Under the pieces are notes generated by a model. It saw nothing but the letters and a program-made list of their open reading frames with translations. It ran no database searches and was not told the origin of the DNA. From Lachnospiraceae bacterium UBA5899 (GTDB lineage Bacteria; Bacillota; Clostridia; Lachnospirales; Lachnospiraceae): DNA of 64,000 nt. The stretch is taken from contig DJEL01000022.1 in NCBI GenBank assembly GCA_002432425.1, positions 124,001 to 188,000 of the forward strand, given 5' to 3'. The translations under genes and the position numbers were made by a program. The stretch's first letter is position 1; the number at the start of each line of letters is the position of its first letter. Below, in pieces: positions 45,480 to 53,979 of the stretch.

Positions 45480-46800
45480 AATGAACGATGACGATGGAGA
45501 ATACAAAGGACAGGATATCCGCCACCGGCTGCACCAGAAACAGCCCCATCTGTCCGGCAAGTGCCGGAAGGATGAACAGCAGCGGAATGTAGAAAAATCC
45601 CTGTCTGGCAATGGAAATCAAAAGGGCGCTTCCGTAATGACCGATGTTCTGCATATACATGCTGCTGACGGTATAGTAGCCGAGGAACGGCACGGAAATG
45701 CACTGGATGCGCAGGATTTCGGCGGACAGGCGGATGACTTCTCCATCTTTACTTAATAAGGCGGAAGCCGGAACCGCAAAAACAGCCAGCAGAACAGCAA
45801 CACAGAGCAGGAAAACAGTACTGACGGAAACGGTGAGTTTTCTTGCTTTTTTTACTCTGTCGTATTTTTTTGCCCCATAGTTCATGGCACAGATGGGCTG
45901 GAAACCCTGCCCCCAGCCTATCATAATCATGTAGGTCGTGGCGACGATTTTGGAGCTGACCGTGAGCGCGGCAATCATGCTTTCCCCATAAGCGGCAGCC
46001 ACCATATTGAGAAGCACGCTGGCTATGCCGGTAATACCCTGTCGGGAAAAGTTGGGAGCGCCGCCCGCTAAAATGTGGTATACACGCGCCTTGCTGAACC
46101 GGGCGGTTTTAAGCCGGACAGGAATATTGCCGTGTCTGCGGGATAGGAAAAACAATGTGAAGGCGCCGATTATCTGACCGGCGAGCGTTGCCCATCCGGC
46201 TCCGGCAAAGCTCATTTTTAGGGTAAAAATAAAAATCGGGTCCAAAATCATGTTGGAAAGCATGCCGATTAGCAGACCAATCATACCGTCCTTTACATTT
46301 CCGCAAAGCCGGAGCTGGTTATATACGGTCAGCGCAAACAGGCTGAAAGGAATGGTTAAAATAATGATTTTTAAGTATTCCACCGTATAGGTAAGAAGCT
46401 GCGGGGAGGCATCCCCGCCTATCAGACAGGCGAAGGGGCGGACATATATCCACAGCACAACCGTAAGGATAATGCCGGTGACAAGCGTCATGACAACGCC
46501 CAGGGAGGATAAAATCTGCGCTTCTTTTTCATCCTGCTCGCCGAGCTTCCGGGACATGGAGTTGCCGCTTCCATAACCGAACCAGAAGCCAATTGCCTGC
46601 ACAAAGCTTACAAAGCTGAAAACTATTCCGATGGCTGCTGTCATGCTTTTATTGTTCAACTGCCCGATAAAAAAGGTGTCGGTCAGGTTATAGAGCATGT
46701 TCATCATCATGCCGATAATCGTGGGCACCGATGTCTTGATTAACAGCGGCAGCAGGGGTTCTGTCAGAATTTTTTCTCTTCTTGAAGCATTGTCTTTCAT
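45418..46800 (-). CDS. MATE-family efflux transporter
   Basis: 460-aa protein with about twelve membrane helices; LLPLLIKTSVPTIIGMMMNMLYNLTDTFFIGQL is a MatE N-terminus of the VmrA/DinF-like branch, and a second MatE half starts near GGAPNFSRQGITGIASV. It lies 97 bp after the phosphotransferase-like gene on the same strand as tetR, so all three may form one operon. Its end overlaps the methyltransferase end by 62 bp in the opposite direction. Confidence 0.88.
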   Translation of the reverse strand: MKDNASRREKILTEPLLPLLIKTSVPTIIGMMMNMLYNLTDTFFIGQLNNKSMTAAIGIVFSFVSFVQAIGFWFGYGSGNSMSRKLGEQDEKEAQILSSLGVVMTLVTGIILTVVLWIYVRPFACLIGGDASPQLLTYTVEYLKIIILTIPFSLFALTVYNQLRLCGNVKDGMIGLLIGMLSNMILDPIFIFTLKMSFAGAGWATLAGQIIGAFTLFFLSRRHGNIPVRLKTARFSKARVYHILAGGAPNFSRQGITGIASVLLNMVAAAYGESMIAALTVSSKIVATTYMIMIGWGQGFQPICAMNYGAKKYDRVKKARKLTVSVSTVFLLCVAVLLAVFAVPASALLSKDGEVIRLSAEILRIQCISVPFLGYYTVSSMYMQNIGHYGSALLISIARQGFFYIPLLFILPALAGQMGLFLVQPVADILSFVFSIVIVHFTPSQTPVSSAPFSSQTASR

Positions 46801-46897
46801 GGTCTTAATTGCGTCCTTTTCATTTATAACCGGTAGATTTCATCTATCAGCATTCAGCAGTCAGGTAATTTCGTTAGCCTTCATCTTCTGTCGTGCA

Positions 46898-49414
46898 TTA
46901 ACAGCCGGACACTTCGCCCCTGTCGCCGTCAACCTTGATGGTGTCGCCGTCCTTGAACTTTGTGGTGGCAAAGCCCACGCCCAGCACGGCGGGAATGCCG
47001 TATTCACGGGCAACAATGGCTGCATGGCTTAAAGAGGAGCCGGTGTCGGCAACAACGGCGCTGGCAAGATTGAAAAGCGGTGTCCATTCCGGGTCGGTAA
47101 GCTGGCATACCAGTACATCGCCTTTCTGCATCTTGTAAAATTCTTCCGGACCGTGAATGATGCAGACTTTTCCGATGGCGGTGCCGGTGCTTCCGCTGAC
47201 ACCCTTCAGTACATCTCCGTCCGCATCGAAGACCAGAAGCTTGGAGGCATCCCAGACTTTCTGGGCAAGAGGATGCTTGCTGTTGCGGCGTCCGATTTTT
47301 TCTTTGTCGCTCTCAGACAAAGAACCTCTTTCGCAGGCGGCAAACAGTTCTTCAGCAAATAAATTGGCAACGCCGTGCTCATAGTCGGTATCGGAGAGAA
47401 GCAGCATGTTAGTGCGTTCCAGACATTTGCGTACATAATAGAAAACGGTCTCCCACAAATACTGGGTTTCCTCGCGGACAACGTGGAAGTAACGGAAATC
47501 CTCAATTCGTTCTTTCAGAGCCGGATACTTGCTGCCGTAAATGGCTTTGAGCTGTTCCATGAGCTTTCCGAAGTCCTGCTCTTTTTCACCGGATACGGTT
47601 TCGTTATTGGCGACCAGCGGATGCAGGATATGAAGCAGACGGTCGGGATTTTCCAACAGCGTCCGTGCGTCCACACAGTAGCAGTTGTAGTCGGATTTGT
47701 AACCGTTCTTGTTGAGGAAGCTGTCAAAGGCGCTCCGCATTTCCGGGTATTTTTCATACAGGGTCCGATAGTTTGCACCCTGCAGCAAATCTGCCGCAAG
47801 AGCTTTATTTTCTTTTATTTTGCCGGCAAGTTCGGCAATGTCCCTGGATACTTCGGAGGTTTTGTTGTTAAGACCCCAGAATAAATCGTATTTGGTATAG
47901 CTTTTGTCCACCTTCTGAACGGCTTTTTCCATATCCCTGGCAATAAAGGAAGGAAAAAGGGCATACTTGAAACGGTCATAGGCAAGTCTGCCGGTCAGAT
48001 TAAGGGTATAGGATAGGAACTCACCGCATTCTTTTATGTTTTTCTGCTCAAAATCTATCTGCTTCATTTTGCCAATCTCGTCTTCGTATTCGGCTAAGAA
48101 GGTACGGCATTTTTCGGTGCAGACGGCAAAGTTTTTCAAGAGCTTCAAGGTTCCGAACAGTTTGAAAATTCCGCCGTTTATTTTTATCTGGGACGTGGGC
48201 AGTGTCTGGATGCCGTCATCGTCTATCTGCGGGTCAGAGGTAAGAATAATGCCGTTTTCCTGAAAGATATTTGCTTTCTGGCGGTTGATTTTTATGATGT
48301 AATCGTAGTCGAGCGGACGGTAGGCAAAGGGCATTTTCTCCAACTGGAATGCCATATTTTCCCGTGCTCTTCCGGTCATTTTCCTACTGCCCAGGTACCC
48401 TGCAATGATTTTCTGCTCCTCGGCATTGTCGGTGTGCAGGGTGGTGATGGCTCTTGCCTGCAGGATGTAGACGCTGCCGCCGGCAATCGCCCATTCAATG
48501 TCCATGGGGCAGCCGTAGTGCTTTTCGATACGCACGGCTTCCGCACACAACGCCGCGATTTCTTCGTTATTTAAGCAGCGTGCTTTCTGCATTTCCGCGC
48601 TGACAGCCACTTCCTTGGTGTCGGCAGTGTCATCGGGTGTTTTCTGCGCATCAGCCTTGGCAGTTGCATCGGCGTAAATAATCTGGGTTTCCTTGCTTCC
48701 TATCTGGCAGGATTTTACCTTGCCCTGCTTGTCACAGAGGTAGCTGTCCGCCGTAACCTTGCCGCTTACCACGCTTTCGCCCAGACCATAGCTGGCATTT
48801 ATCTGCATTTCATCCGGGTTCTGGTTGATGGGATTGACCGTAAAAAGAACACCGGCTTTTTCACTTTCGACCATTTTCTGAATGACAACGGCAAGTGCCA
48901 CGGAAAGCTGGTCGTAACCCTGATTGCTGCGGTAGCAGACCGCGCGGTTTCCCCAAAGAGAGGCGTAACAGTTCCGTATCCGTGTGAGCACGGCTTCTGC
49001 ACCGCGAACATTTAAGTAGGTTTCCTGCTGACCGGCAAAGCTGGCATCCGGCAAATCTTCGGCAGTAGCGGAAGAGCGGACGGCAACTCTTGCCTGTTCG
49101 CCGAGCTGCGCATATTTTTCACGGACTGCCTTTTCCACTTCTTCCGGCAGCTTTCCTGCACTGATGGCATGACGGAATTTCTTTGCCGCCTCCAGCAGCT
49201 TTGCCTCGTCTTTGCCGGCTTCCGTAAGCTCTTTACGGAACATTTCTTCCAGGTGATTTTCCTTAATAAAGGTTTTGTAGGCGTCCGCCGTTACGACAAA
49301 GCCGCCGGGAACCGCAATGCCGGCAGCAGTCATTTCACCTAAATTGGCGCCCTTTCCTCCGGCGGTCATCACATCTTCTTTTTTTATTTTCTGAAAATCA
49401 AGTACGGTATTCAT
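46898..49414 (-). CDS. Rifampin phosphotransferase / PEP-synthase-like enzyme
   Basis: About 838 aa from ATG 49414, which has GGGAGG upstream. The N-terminal ATP-grasp domain is clear (GGKGANLGEM, VPGGFVVTADAY, VAVRSSATAEDLPDASFAGQQ, DIEWAIAGGSVYILQAR). A middle helical region of about 400 residues has no PEP-binding TIM barrel. The C-terminal swivelling domain has GSSLSHAAIVAREYGIPAVLGVG with phospho-carrier His797. ATP-grasp, middle domain and C-terminal His in about 840-870 aa is the design of rifampin phosphotransferases (Rph), while true PEP synthases place the His in the middle. An unrelated natural substrate is possible. It is in line with tetR and MATE. Confidence 0.75.
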   Translation of the reverse strand: MNTVLDFQKIKKEDVMTAGGKGANLGEMTAAGIAVPGGFVVTADAYKTFIKENHLEEMFRKELTEAGKDEAKLLEAAKKFRHAISAGKLPEEVEKAVREKYAQLGEQARVAVRSSATAEDLPDASFAGQQETYLNVRGAEAVLTRIRNCYASLWGNRAVCYRSNQGYDQLSVALAVVIQKMVESEKAGVLFTVNPINQNPDEMQINASYGLGESVVSGKVTADSYLCDKQGKVKSCQIGSKETQIIYADATAKADAQKTPDDTADTKEVAVSAEMQKARCLNNEEIAALCAEAVRIEKHYGCPMDIEWAIAGGSVYILQARAITTLHTDNAEEQKIIAGYLGSRKMTGRARENMAFQLEKMPFAYRPLDYDYIIKINRQKANIFQENGIILTSDPQIDDDGIQTLPTSQIKINGGIFKLFGTLKLLKNFAVCTEKCRTFLAEYEDEIGKMKQIDFEQKNIKECGEFLSYTLNLTGRLAYDRFKYALFPSFIARDMEKAVQKVDKSYTKYDLFWGLNNKTSEVSRDIAELAGKIKENKALAADLLQGANYRTLYEKYPEMRSAFDSFLNKNGYKSDYNCYCVDARTLLENPDRLLHILHPLVANNETVSGEKEQDFGKLMEQLKAIYGSKYPALKERIEDFRYFHVVREETQYLWETVFYYVRKCLERTNMLLLSDTDYEHGVANLFAEELFAACERGSLSESDKEKIGRRNSKHPLAQKVWDASKLLVFDADGDVLKGVSGSTGTAIGKVCIIHGPEEFYKMQKGDVLVCQLTDPEWTPLFNLASAVVADTGSSLSHAAIVAREYGIPAVLGVGFATTKFKDGDTIKVDGDRGEVSGC

Positions 49415-49470
49415 CACAGAACCTCCCATTTTGTTTATATTTATGTTATCCGTTTCAGGGCACTCCGGTT

Positions 49471-50067
49471 TTACAGTGTTATGTAATTCCGAATGGTGCT
49501 TTGCAGAAAGGACTTGAATATTTCATCAAAATACTCCGGGTCAAACTGCTCGGCATTGCTAAGCAGGACGGGGCAGGCGGTAATTACATTGATAAGTCCC
49601 TGCACGTCCACGCTCTGTACAGCGCGATGCTCTACCCAGTAGGATGCCAGTTTACTTAAGAATTCCTTATAAATGGCGCCCACCCGGTTTTCCGAAAGGG
49701 AATTCGACCGGGAAAGAATGGCAAAGCTTTGGGAGTAAACAGGCTGTTCCCGGCATTTGTTCAAAAGGTCCATAGAGTAGCGGTAAATGCTCTCGTTCAG
49801 AAATCCGATGGGGTCATGTAAGGAAGCCTCAAACTCTTTCTCCGCAATATCCAGCTTCTGCCTGCTGCGGTACAGCATCACATCCATAACAAGGGCGTCC
49901 TTGTCCTTCCAAAAGCTGTAAAAACTGCCCTGGGCAATCCCTGCCCGGCGGGTCAGCTCCTGAATGTTGATGGATTTTGTGCCTTTGTCATGGAATAATT
50001 CCACGGCGGTTTCCAGAATTTGGTTCTTAATCTGTTCTTTTTCTTCTTCACTGAATGCTTTTGGCAT
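49471..50067 (-). CDS. TetR-family transcriptional regulator
   Basis: 198 aa. The N-terminal helix-turn-helix reads ILETAVELFHDKGTKSINIQELTRRAGIAQGSFYSFWKDKDALVMDVML (residues about 16-64), the normal TetR pattern. The C-terminal helices form a ligand pocket of unknown specificity. A palindrome GTTAGCATGCACTAAC lies inside its own promoter and related palindromes lie in three other promoters of the window; it is the best candidate to bind them all. Confidence 0.9.
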   Translation of the reverse strand: MPKAFSEEEKEQIKNQILETAVELFHDKGTKSINIQELTRRAGIAQGSFYSFWKDKDALVMDVMLYRSRQKLDIAEKEFEASLHDPIGFLNESIYRYSMDLLNKCREQPVYSQSFAILSRSNSLSENRVGAIYKEFLSKLASYWVEHRAVQSVDVQGLINVITACPVLLSNAEQFDPEYFDEIFKSFLQSTIRNYITL

Positions 50068-50144
50068 GGTGTATTACCTTTCCGAAAATTCATTTGATGC
50101 GGAGGCAACGTCATTGCTCCTTCACTTATTTTCTTGAAGCCTAT

Positions 50145-50171
50145 GTTAGTGCATGCTAACTTAAATGTCAA
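50145..50171 (-). promoter_or_regulatory. tetR promoter with operator (site 3)
   Basis: On the minus strand TTGACA (50166-50171), 17-bp spacer, TAACAT (50143-50148). The imperfect palindrome GTTAGTGCATGCTAAC (50145-50160 on the plus strand) fills the spacer as at 44604. Confidence 0.75.
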
Positions 50172-50203
50172 TGAATATTTTCAAAAATATTCATTGATAG
50201 GAA

Positions 50204-50249
50204 TTTACCTTTTCAGACAGCTATGTTACTATAGTAAGCGAAGGCTAAC
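50204..50249 (+). promoter_or_regulatory. GNAT-gene promoter with operator-like site (site 4)
   Basis: TTTACC (50204-50209), 17-bp spacer, TACTAT (50227-50232). GTAAGCGAAGGCTAAC (50234-50249) directly after the -10 matches 12 of 16 positions of GTTAGCTTAAGCTAAC. Confidence 0.5.
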
Positions 50250-50288
50250 TATAACAATTTGTAAATTAGGGGAAGGCATGGTGATAAT

Positions 50289-50867
50289 ATGATTAAAGTA
50301 ACGAATATGTCCAAAGAGGAACTTGTTCACTACGGAACACGGATAGGTGAAGCATTTGTGGCAGAAGGTGCCGGACTTGCGGCAACCGCATCCAAAGAAG
50401 ATATGGTGAAAGCATTTGAAATCATGACGGAGTATTTTTACAAAGCGGGAGTTCTGTATACCACATCCGAACAGCATGAGGGCTTTCTTGCCTATTGGCA
50501 CAAGACCACAAAAATGAAAATAGGGGCGGCTCTCCACATGATATTCCGCATGCTCCGGGAAATGTCCTTTAAGGGTGTGAAAACGGTAGCCGAGTCCGGC
50601 GGCGAGCTATATGCCAAACTATATAAAAAGGAAAAAGACTACGTTGCCGTTTCCATGGTCGTGGTATTAAGGGAATTTCAGGGAAAAGGCTTCATGAAAA
50701 AGGTACTGGAGCAGCCGTTTGCGGAGGCAAGGGAGCTCGGCATTCCCTGTGTTCTGGACACCGACACGTCGCTCAAAGTCACCAAGTATGAGAAGTGCGG
50801 CATGAAAAATACCGGAAAGAAGGAGCTGAAATCCGGCGCATGCCTGTATACGATGGAGTATAGGTGA
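50289..50867 (+). CDS. GNAT-family N-acetyltransferase
   Basis: 192 aa. KDYVAVSMVVVLREFQGKGFMKKVLEQPFAEARELGIPCVLDTDTSLKVTKYEKCGMKN shows the acetyl-CoA motif (QGKGFM, a Q/R-x-x-G-x-G/A variant) and the closing YEKCGM strand of GNAT enzymes. The acceptor is unknown. It is divergent from tetR and carries an operator-like site, which would fit modification of the same small molecule. Confidence 0.82.
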   Translation: MIKVTNMSKEELVHYGTRIGEAFVAEGAGLAATASKEDMVKAFEIMTEYFYKAGVLYTTSEQHEGFLAYWHKTTKMKIGAALHMIFRMLREMSFKGVKTVAESGGELYAKLYKKEKDYVAVSMVVVLREFQGKGFMKKVLEQPFAEARELGIPCVLDTDTSLKVTKYEKCGMKNTGKKELKSGACLYTMEYR

Positions 50868-50900
50868 GATAATGAAAGCCGGATGAGAAAAATAAAGTCC

Positions 50901-51236
50901 CTACGCGTTCTTTTTCTTATATTCTTCTCCCCAGACTTTCATAGCAGAAAGGATGGGCTCCAAACTTTTGCCGGTTTCCGTCAGAGAGTATTCCACTCTC
51001 GGCGGAACTTCGGCATACACTTTGCGGTTTACAAGACTGCTTTCTTCCATATCGCGGAGCTGCGCCGTCAGTACCTTTTGCGAAACGGTTCCGATGGACT
51101 TTTTCAGTTCACCGAAGCGCTTGGTTCCGGGCATCAGGTCCCGAAGAATAAGCACTTTCCATTTATCTCCGATTAAAGTCAGGGTGGTTTCCACCGGGCA
51201 TGCCGGCAAGTTTTTTTCGGTGTTGTTTGTTTCCAT
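50901..51236 (-). CDS. HxlR-family transcriptional regulator
   Basis: About 111 aa from ATG 51236, which has AAAGGA eight or nine bases upstream. CPVETTLTLIGDKWKVLILRDLMPGTKRFGELKKSIGTVSQKVLTAQLRDMEESSLVNRKVYAEVPPRVEYSLTETG is the standard HxlR winged helix; Cys13 just before it is at the place of the redox-sensing Cys of HypR/YodB-type members. It probably regulates itself through the inverted repeat at 51277 and may respond to electrophiles or quinones. Confidence 0.87.
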   Translation of the reverse strand: METNNTEKNLPACPVETTLTLIGDKWKVLILRDLMPGTKRFGELKKSIGTVSQKVLTAQLRDMEESSLVNRKVYAEVPPRVEYSLTETGKSLEPILSAMKVWGEEYKKKNA

Positions 51237-51276
51237 ATTATGCAATCCTTTCAGTCAGGCTAATATTTTATCCAAT

Positions 51277-51332
51277 AGTATCTAAAAGATACTTACCTAC
51301 ATATTATACGCTTACCCCATTTTGGAAATCAA
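51277..51332 (-). promoter_or_regulatory. hxlR promoter and operator
   Basis: On the minus strand TTGATT (51327-51332), 18-bp spacer, TATAAT (51303-51308). Just downstream, AGTATCT-AAA-AGATACT (51277-51293) is a perfect 7-3-7 inverted repeat around the likely start site. The rest of the intergenic region to 51552 shows no gene or clear signal; a promoter for the gene at 51553 was not recognised. Confidence 0.7.
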
Positions 51333-51552
51333 GTGTTTTTTGATAGTCCTGTTTTTCCCAATAATGGCACAAAGGTTTCCTTTCGGTAACTATCCCACAA
51401 TATTGTGCGTACTTCACAACCGGCATTCATGGCGATAGAATGCAGTCAGGAACAGGAAGTACGGCCGACGGAATGTTCCGGAACGTAACACAATAATCAA
51501 TGCGATACAGCAGTCAACAAGATGTCTATGGTCAGCGTAATGTGGAACCAAC

Positions 51553-52086
51553 GTGGCAAAAAACGGAAAAGGTGTTGTCATTGAGCTGCCCTGCTTCTAT
51601 GATAATATTAACGAGTTGACGGAATTCTTAAAGGCAGAAAACATTGCAGTGGAAGCCAAGCTGGTAGCTAATTTCCAAAATGCATTTGGTGACAGCTTTG
51701 ACGCTTCCATCTGCCAGCCCACACAGATTATGCAGGATGGCGAAACGGAAATTGCCGGCATGAAATTTGTTATTACTTCCAATGCAGAGGCATTTGATGT
51801 GGAAATACCCGAAATCAACTGTGTTTACACACATATGATGGGCCATGACTGCCACTCCATCGTAGCGGACTGCCCTCATGCCGACGGTATCATTTCCCAG
51901 TTAAATTATTACATTCGCAAGGGCTTTACCCTTATTCTGACAGCTCATTACACACCGGAAGATTTGAAGGATGCGGAAACCAAGATTGCATACCTGAAGG
52001 ATTTGAAGGAGATTTCTTTTGCCTGCGAAAATGCAGAGGAAATGAAGAAGAAGGTACAGAAAAATATGCCGGTTACAGCGGTCTGA
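51553..52086 (+). CDS. MBL-fold-hydrolase-like protein, probably only the C-terminal part
   Basis: 177 aa starting with GTG at 51553, 15 bases after an in-frame stop. YTHMMGHDCHSIVAD, AHYTPEDLKDAETKIAYLKDLKEI and the preceding beta-rich segment resemble the second half of metallo-beta-lactamase-fold hydrolases, with HMMGHDCH as a late metal-ligand region. The HxHxDH motif that opens the fold is absent and the protein is about 100 residues short, so the gene may be 5'-truncated. No strong ribosome binding site is visible. Family call is tentative. It is divergent from hxlR. Confidence 0.4.
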   Translation: MAKNGKGVVIELPCFYDNINELTEFLKAENIAVEAKLVANFQNAFGDSFDASICQPTQIMQDGETEIAGMKFVITSNAEAFDVEIPEINCVYTHMMGHDCHSIVADCPHADGIISQLNYYIRKGFTLILTAHYTPEDLKDAETKIAYLKDLKEISFACENAEEMKKKVQKNMPVTAV

Positions 52087-52165
52087 ATTATCTTGACATG
52101 ACTGTCGGTTTATTTTTCCCGGGCAAGTAAACGAATTTGATATAAATTAGAATTGCGTGGTTTAT

Positions 52166-52195
52166 TTGTAACTGACAACAATGTCAGTTTATAAA
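52166..52195 (+). promoter_or_regulatory. Promoter with palindrome before the macrodomain-SirTM genes
   Basis: TTGTAA (52166-52171), 18-bp spacer, TATAAA (52190-52195). The perfect inverted repeat AACTGACA-ACAA-TGTCAGTT (52170-52189) fills the spacer and would act as operator for an unknown repressor. Confidence 0.6.
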
Positions 52196-52217
52196 AGCAT
52201 GCAGGAAAGGCAGGATT

Positions 52218-52985
52218 ATGGACCAGAAGGAACGCAGGATTTATTTAATTGAAAAACTGCTTCAGAATGATGCTTCCATACCGCAGGATGAAGAAGAACA
52301 GAAGCGGCTCCTGCGAGGGCTTATGAATGTGCGTTATCCGAAGAAATGTGACCCTGCCTTTCTGCAGATACAGGATGAATACCTGAAAGAAGAAATTGCA
52401 AAGAAGGGTATTACGGACTGTGAGGATTTCACTCCGGCGGCGGAGGGGTTGTATATCTGGCAGGGCGATATCACGACCTTGCGTTGCGATGCCATTGTGA
52501 ATGCAGCCAACAGCGGCATGACGGGCTGCTATGTGCCCAACCATTCCTGCATTGACAACTGCATTCACACTTTTGCAGGCATGGAACTGCGATGGACCTG
52601 TGCGGAAATTATAGAGAGACAGGGGCATGAGGAACCCACCGGCAAGGCAAAAATTACTCCGGCGTTTAATCTTCCCTGCCGGTATGTGCTGCACACGGTG
52701 GGACCGATTGTGCAGGGACGGCTTACGGAGAGGGACTGCGAGCTTTTGAAGTCCTGTTATCGTTCCTGCTTAAGCCTTGCAAGGGAATACGGTCTGAAAA
52801 GTGTGGCATTCTGCTGCATTTCCACCGGTGTTTTTTGTTTCCCTGCCAAAAAGGCGGCGGAAATTGCGGTGGAAACGGTGAAGGAATTTCAGGCGGCAAA
52901 CCCCGGTATAGATAAGGTTATTTTTAATGTATTTAAGGATGAGGATAAGAGAATTTATGAACGGCTTCTTCAGAACGACAGATAA
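52218..52985 (+). CDS. Zinc-dependent macrodomain ADP-ribosylhydrolase (MacroD, SirTM-linked)
   Basis: 255 aa. The macrodomain begins IWQGDITTLRCDAIVNAANSGMTGCYVPNHSCIDNCIHTFAG; Cys104, His109 and Cys111 are the ligands of the catalytic zinc described for the Zn-macrodomains that accompany SirTM. ISTGVFCFP is the phosphate loop. It removes ADP-ribose added by the partner sirtuin. Its end overlaps the sirtuin gene by up to 59 bp. Known operons of this type also carry GcvH-L and LplA2; neither is visible within this window. Confidence 0.85.
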   Translation: MDQKERRIYLIEKLLQNDASIPQDEEEQKRLLRGLMNVRYPKKCDPAFLQIQDEYLKEEIAKKGITDCEDFTPAAEGLYIWQGDITTLRCDAIVNAANSGMTGCYVPNHSCIDNCIHTFAGMELRWTCAEIIERQGHEEPTGKAKITPAFNLPCRYVLHTVGPIVQGRLTERDCELLKSCYRSCLSLAREYGLKSVAFCCISTGVFCFPAKKAAEIAVETVKEFQAANPGIDKVIFNVFKDEDKRIYERLLQNDR

Positions 52986-53865
52986 AGATAAGAATAAGGA
53001 TGAAATCGAGGTGCTCCGCCATGCGCTGGATACGGCGGACGCGGTGGTGATAGGCGCCGGTTCGGGACTTTCCACGGCAGCAGGCTTTACCTACAGCGGA
53101 GAACGTTTTCGGAAATATTTTGCGGATTTTATCGAAACGTACCATTTCAGGGATATGTATTCCGGCGGCTTTTACTCGTTTTCCTCTTTGGAGGAGCATT
53201 GGGCATACTGGAGCCGGTATATTTACATTAACCGTTATATGGATGCGCCGAAACCTGTCTATGAGGAGCTTTTCCGGCTGGTAAAGGACAAGGATTATTT
53301 TGTGCTGACCACCAATGTGGATCATTGTTTCCAGAAGGCGGGTTTCGACAAGGAGCGCCTGTTTTACACGCAGGGAGATTACGGGCTGTTTCAGTGCAGC
53401 AAGCCCTGCCGCCAGGAAACCTTTGACAATGAGGAAGCTGTCCGCAGGATGGTAGAAGCGCAAGGTTATAAAATAACCTCCGACGGCAGCCTGATTTTGC
53501 CTGAAACGCCGTCCATGCGCATTCCCGCGGAGCTGGTGCCCCGTTGCCCGCATTGCGGCAGACCCATGACCATGAACCTTCGCAGCGACGGTACGTTTGC
53601 AGAGGACGAAGGCTGGCACAGCGCAGCCCAAAGATATGAAACTTTTATGGAAAATCACAGGGGACAAAAGGTTGTCTTCCTGGAGCTGGGCGTCGGCTAC
53701 AACACCCCGGGCATTATAAAATATAATTTCTGGCAGTATGCGTACAACTGGCAGCATGCGTTTTATGCCTGCATCAACAAGGAACAGGCGCAGGTGCCGA
53801 CAGAAATAAAGGAAAAGTCGGTCGGAATTGACGGGGATATCGGGGAAGTTCTGCACCGGCTTTAA
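52957..53865 (+). CDS. SirTM-type sirtuin (protein ADP-ribosyltransferase)
   Basis: About 302 aa from ATG 52957; the frame has earlier ATGs at 52927 and 52939, all inside the macrodomain gene. Rossmann NAD site GAGSGLSTAAGF (33-44), TTNVDH with Asn120 and Asp122, TQGDYG with Gln139 where deacetylating sirtuins have the catalytic His, and a zinc ribbon CSKPC/CPHC (Cys147, 151, 197, 200). The His-to-Gln exchange is the hallmark of SirTMs, which ADP-ribosylate a lipoylated carrier protein. Coupled to the macrodomain gene as in published SirTM operons. Confidence 0.85.
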   Translation: MNGFFRTTDKDKNKDEIEVLRHALDTADAVVIGAGSGLSTAAGFTYSGERFRKYFADFIETYHFRDMYSGGFYSFSSLEEHWAYWSRYIYINRYMDAPKPVYEELFRLVKDKDYFVLTTNVDHCFQKAGFDKERLFYTQGDYGLFQCSKPCRQETFDNEEAVRRMVEAQGYKITSDGSLILPETPSMRIPAELVPRCPHCGRPMTMNLRSDGTFAEDEGWHSAAQRYETFMENHRGQKVVFLELGVGYNTPGIIKYNFWQYAYNWQHAFYACINKEQAQVPTEIKEKSVGIDGDIGEVLHRL

Positions 53866-53979
53866 GGAAGTGCCAAATTTCCTTTGCAAATCGCTTCCAC
53901 CGCCCTTCTCTTCATGGTATACTTACTGTATATCAGTTCGGACGCAACATATACTTATAGAGAAAGGTAGGTAGCGATT

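Noticed and set aside
46801..46897. Further TetR operator before the second MATE gene
   Set aside because: Only a half-site (GTTAGCC) is present and no promoter could be placed.
52933..53889. 318-codon minus-strand open frame opposite SirTM
   Set aside because: The plus strand has intact sirtuin motifs; the opposite frame is a codon-bias shadow.
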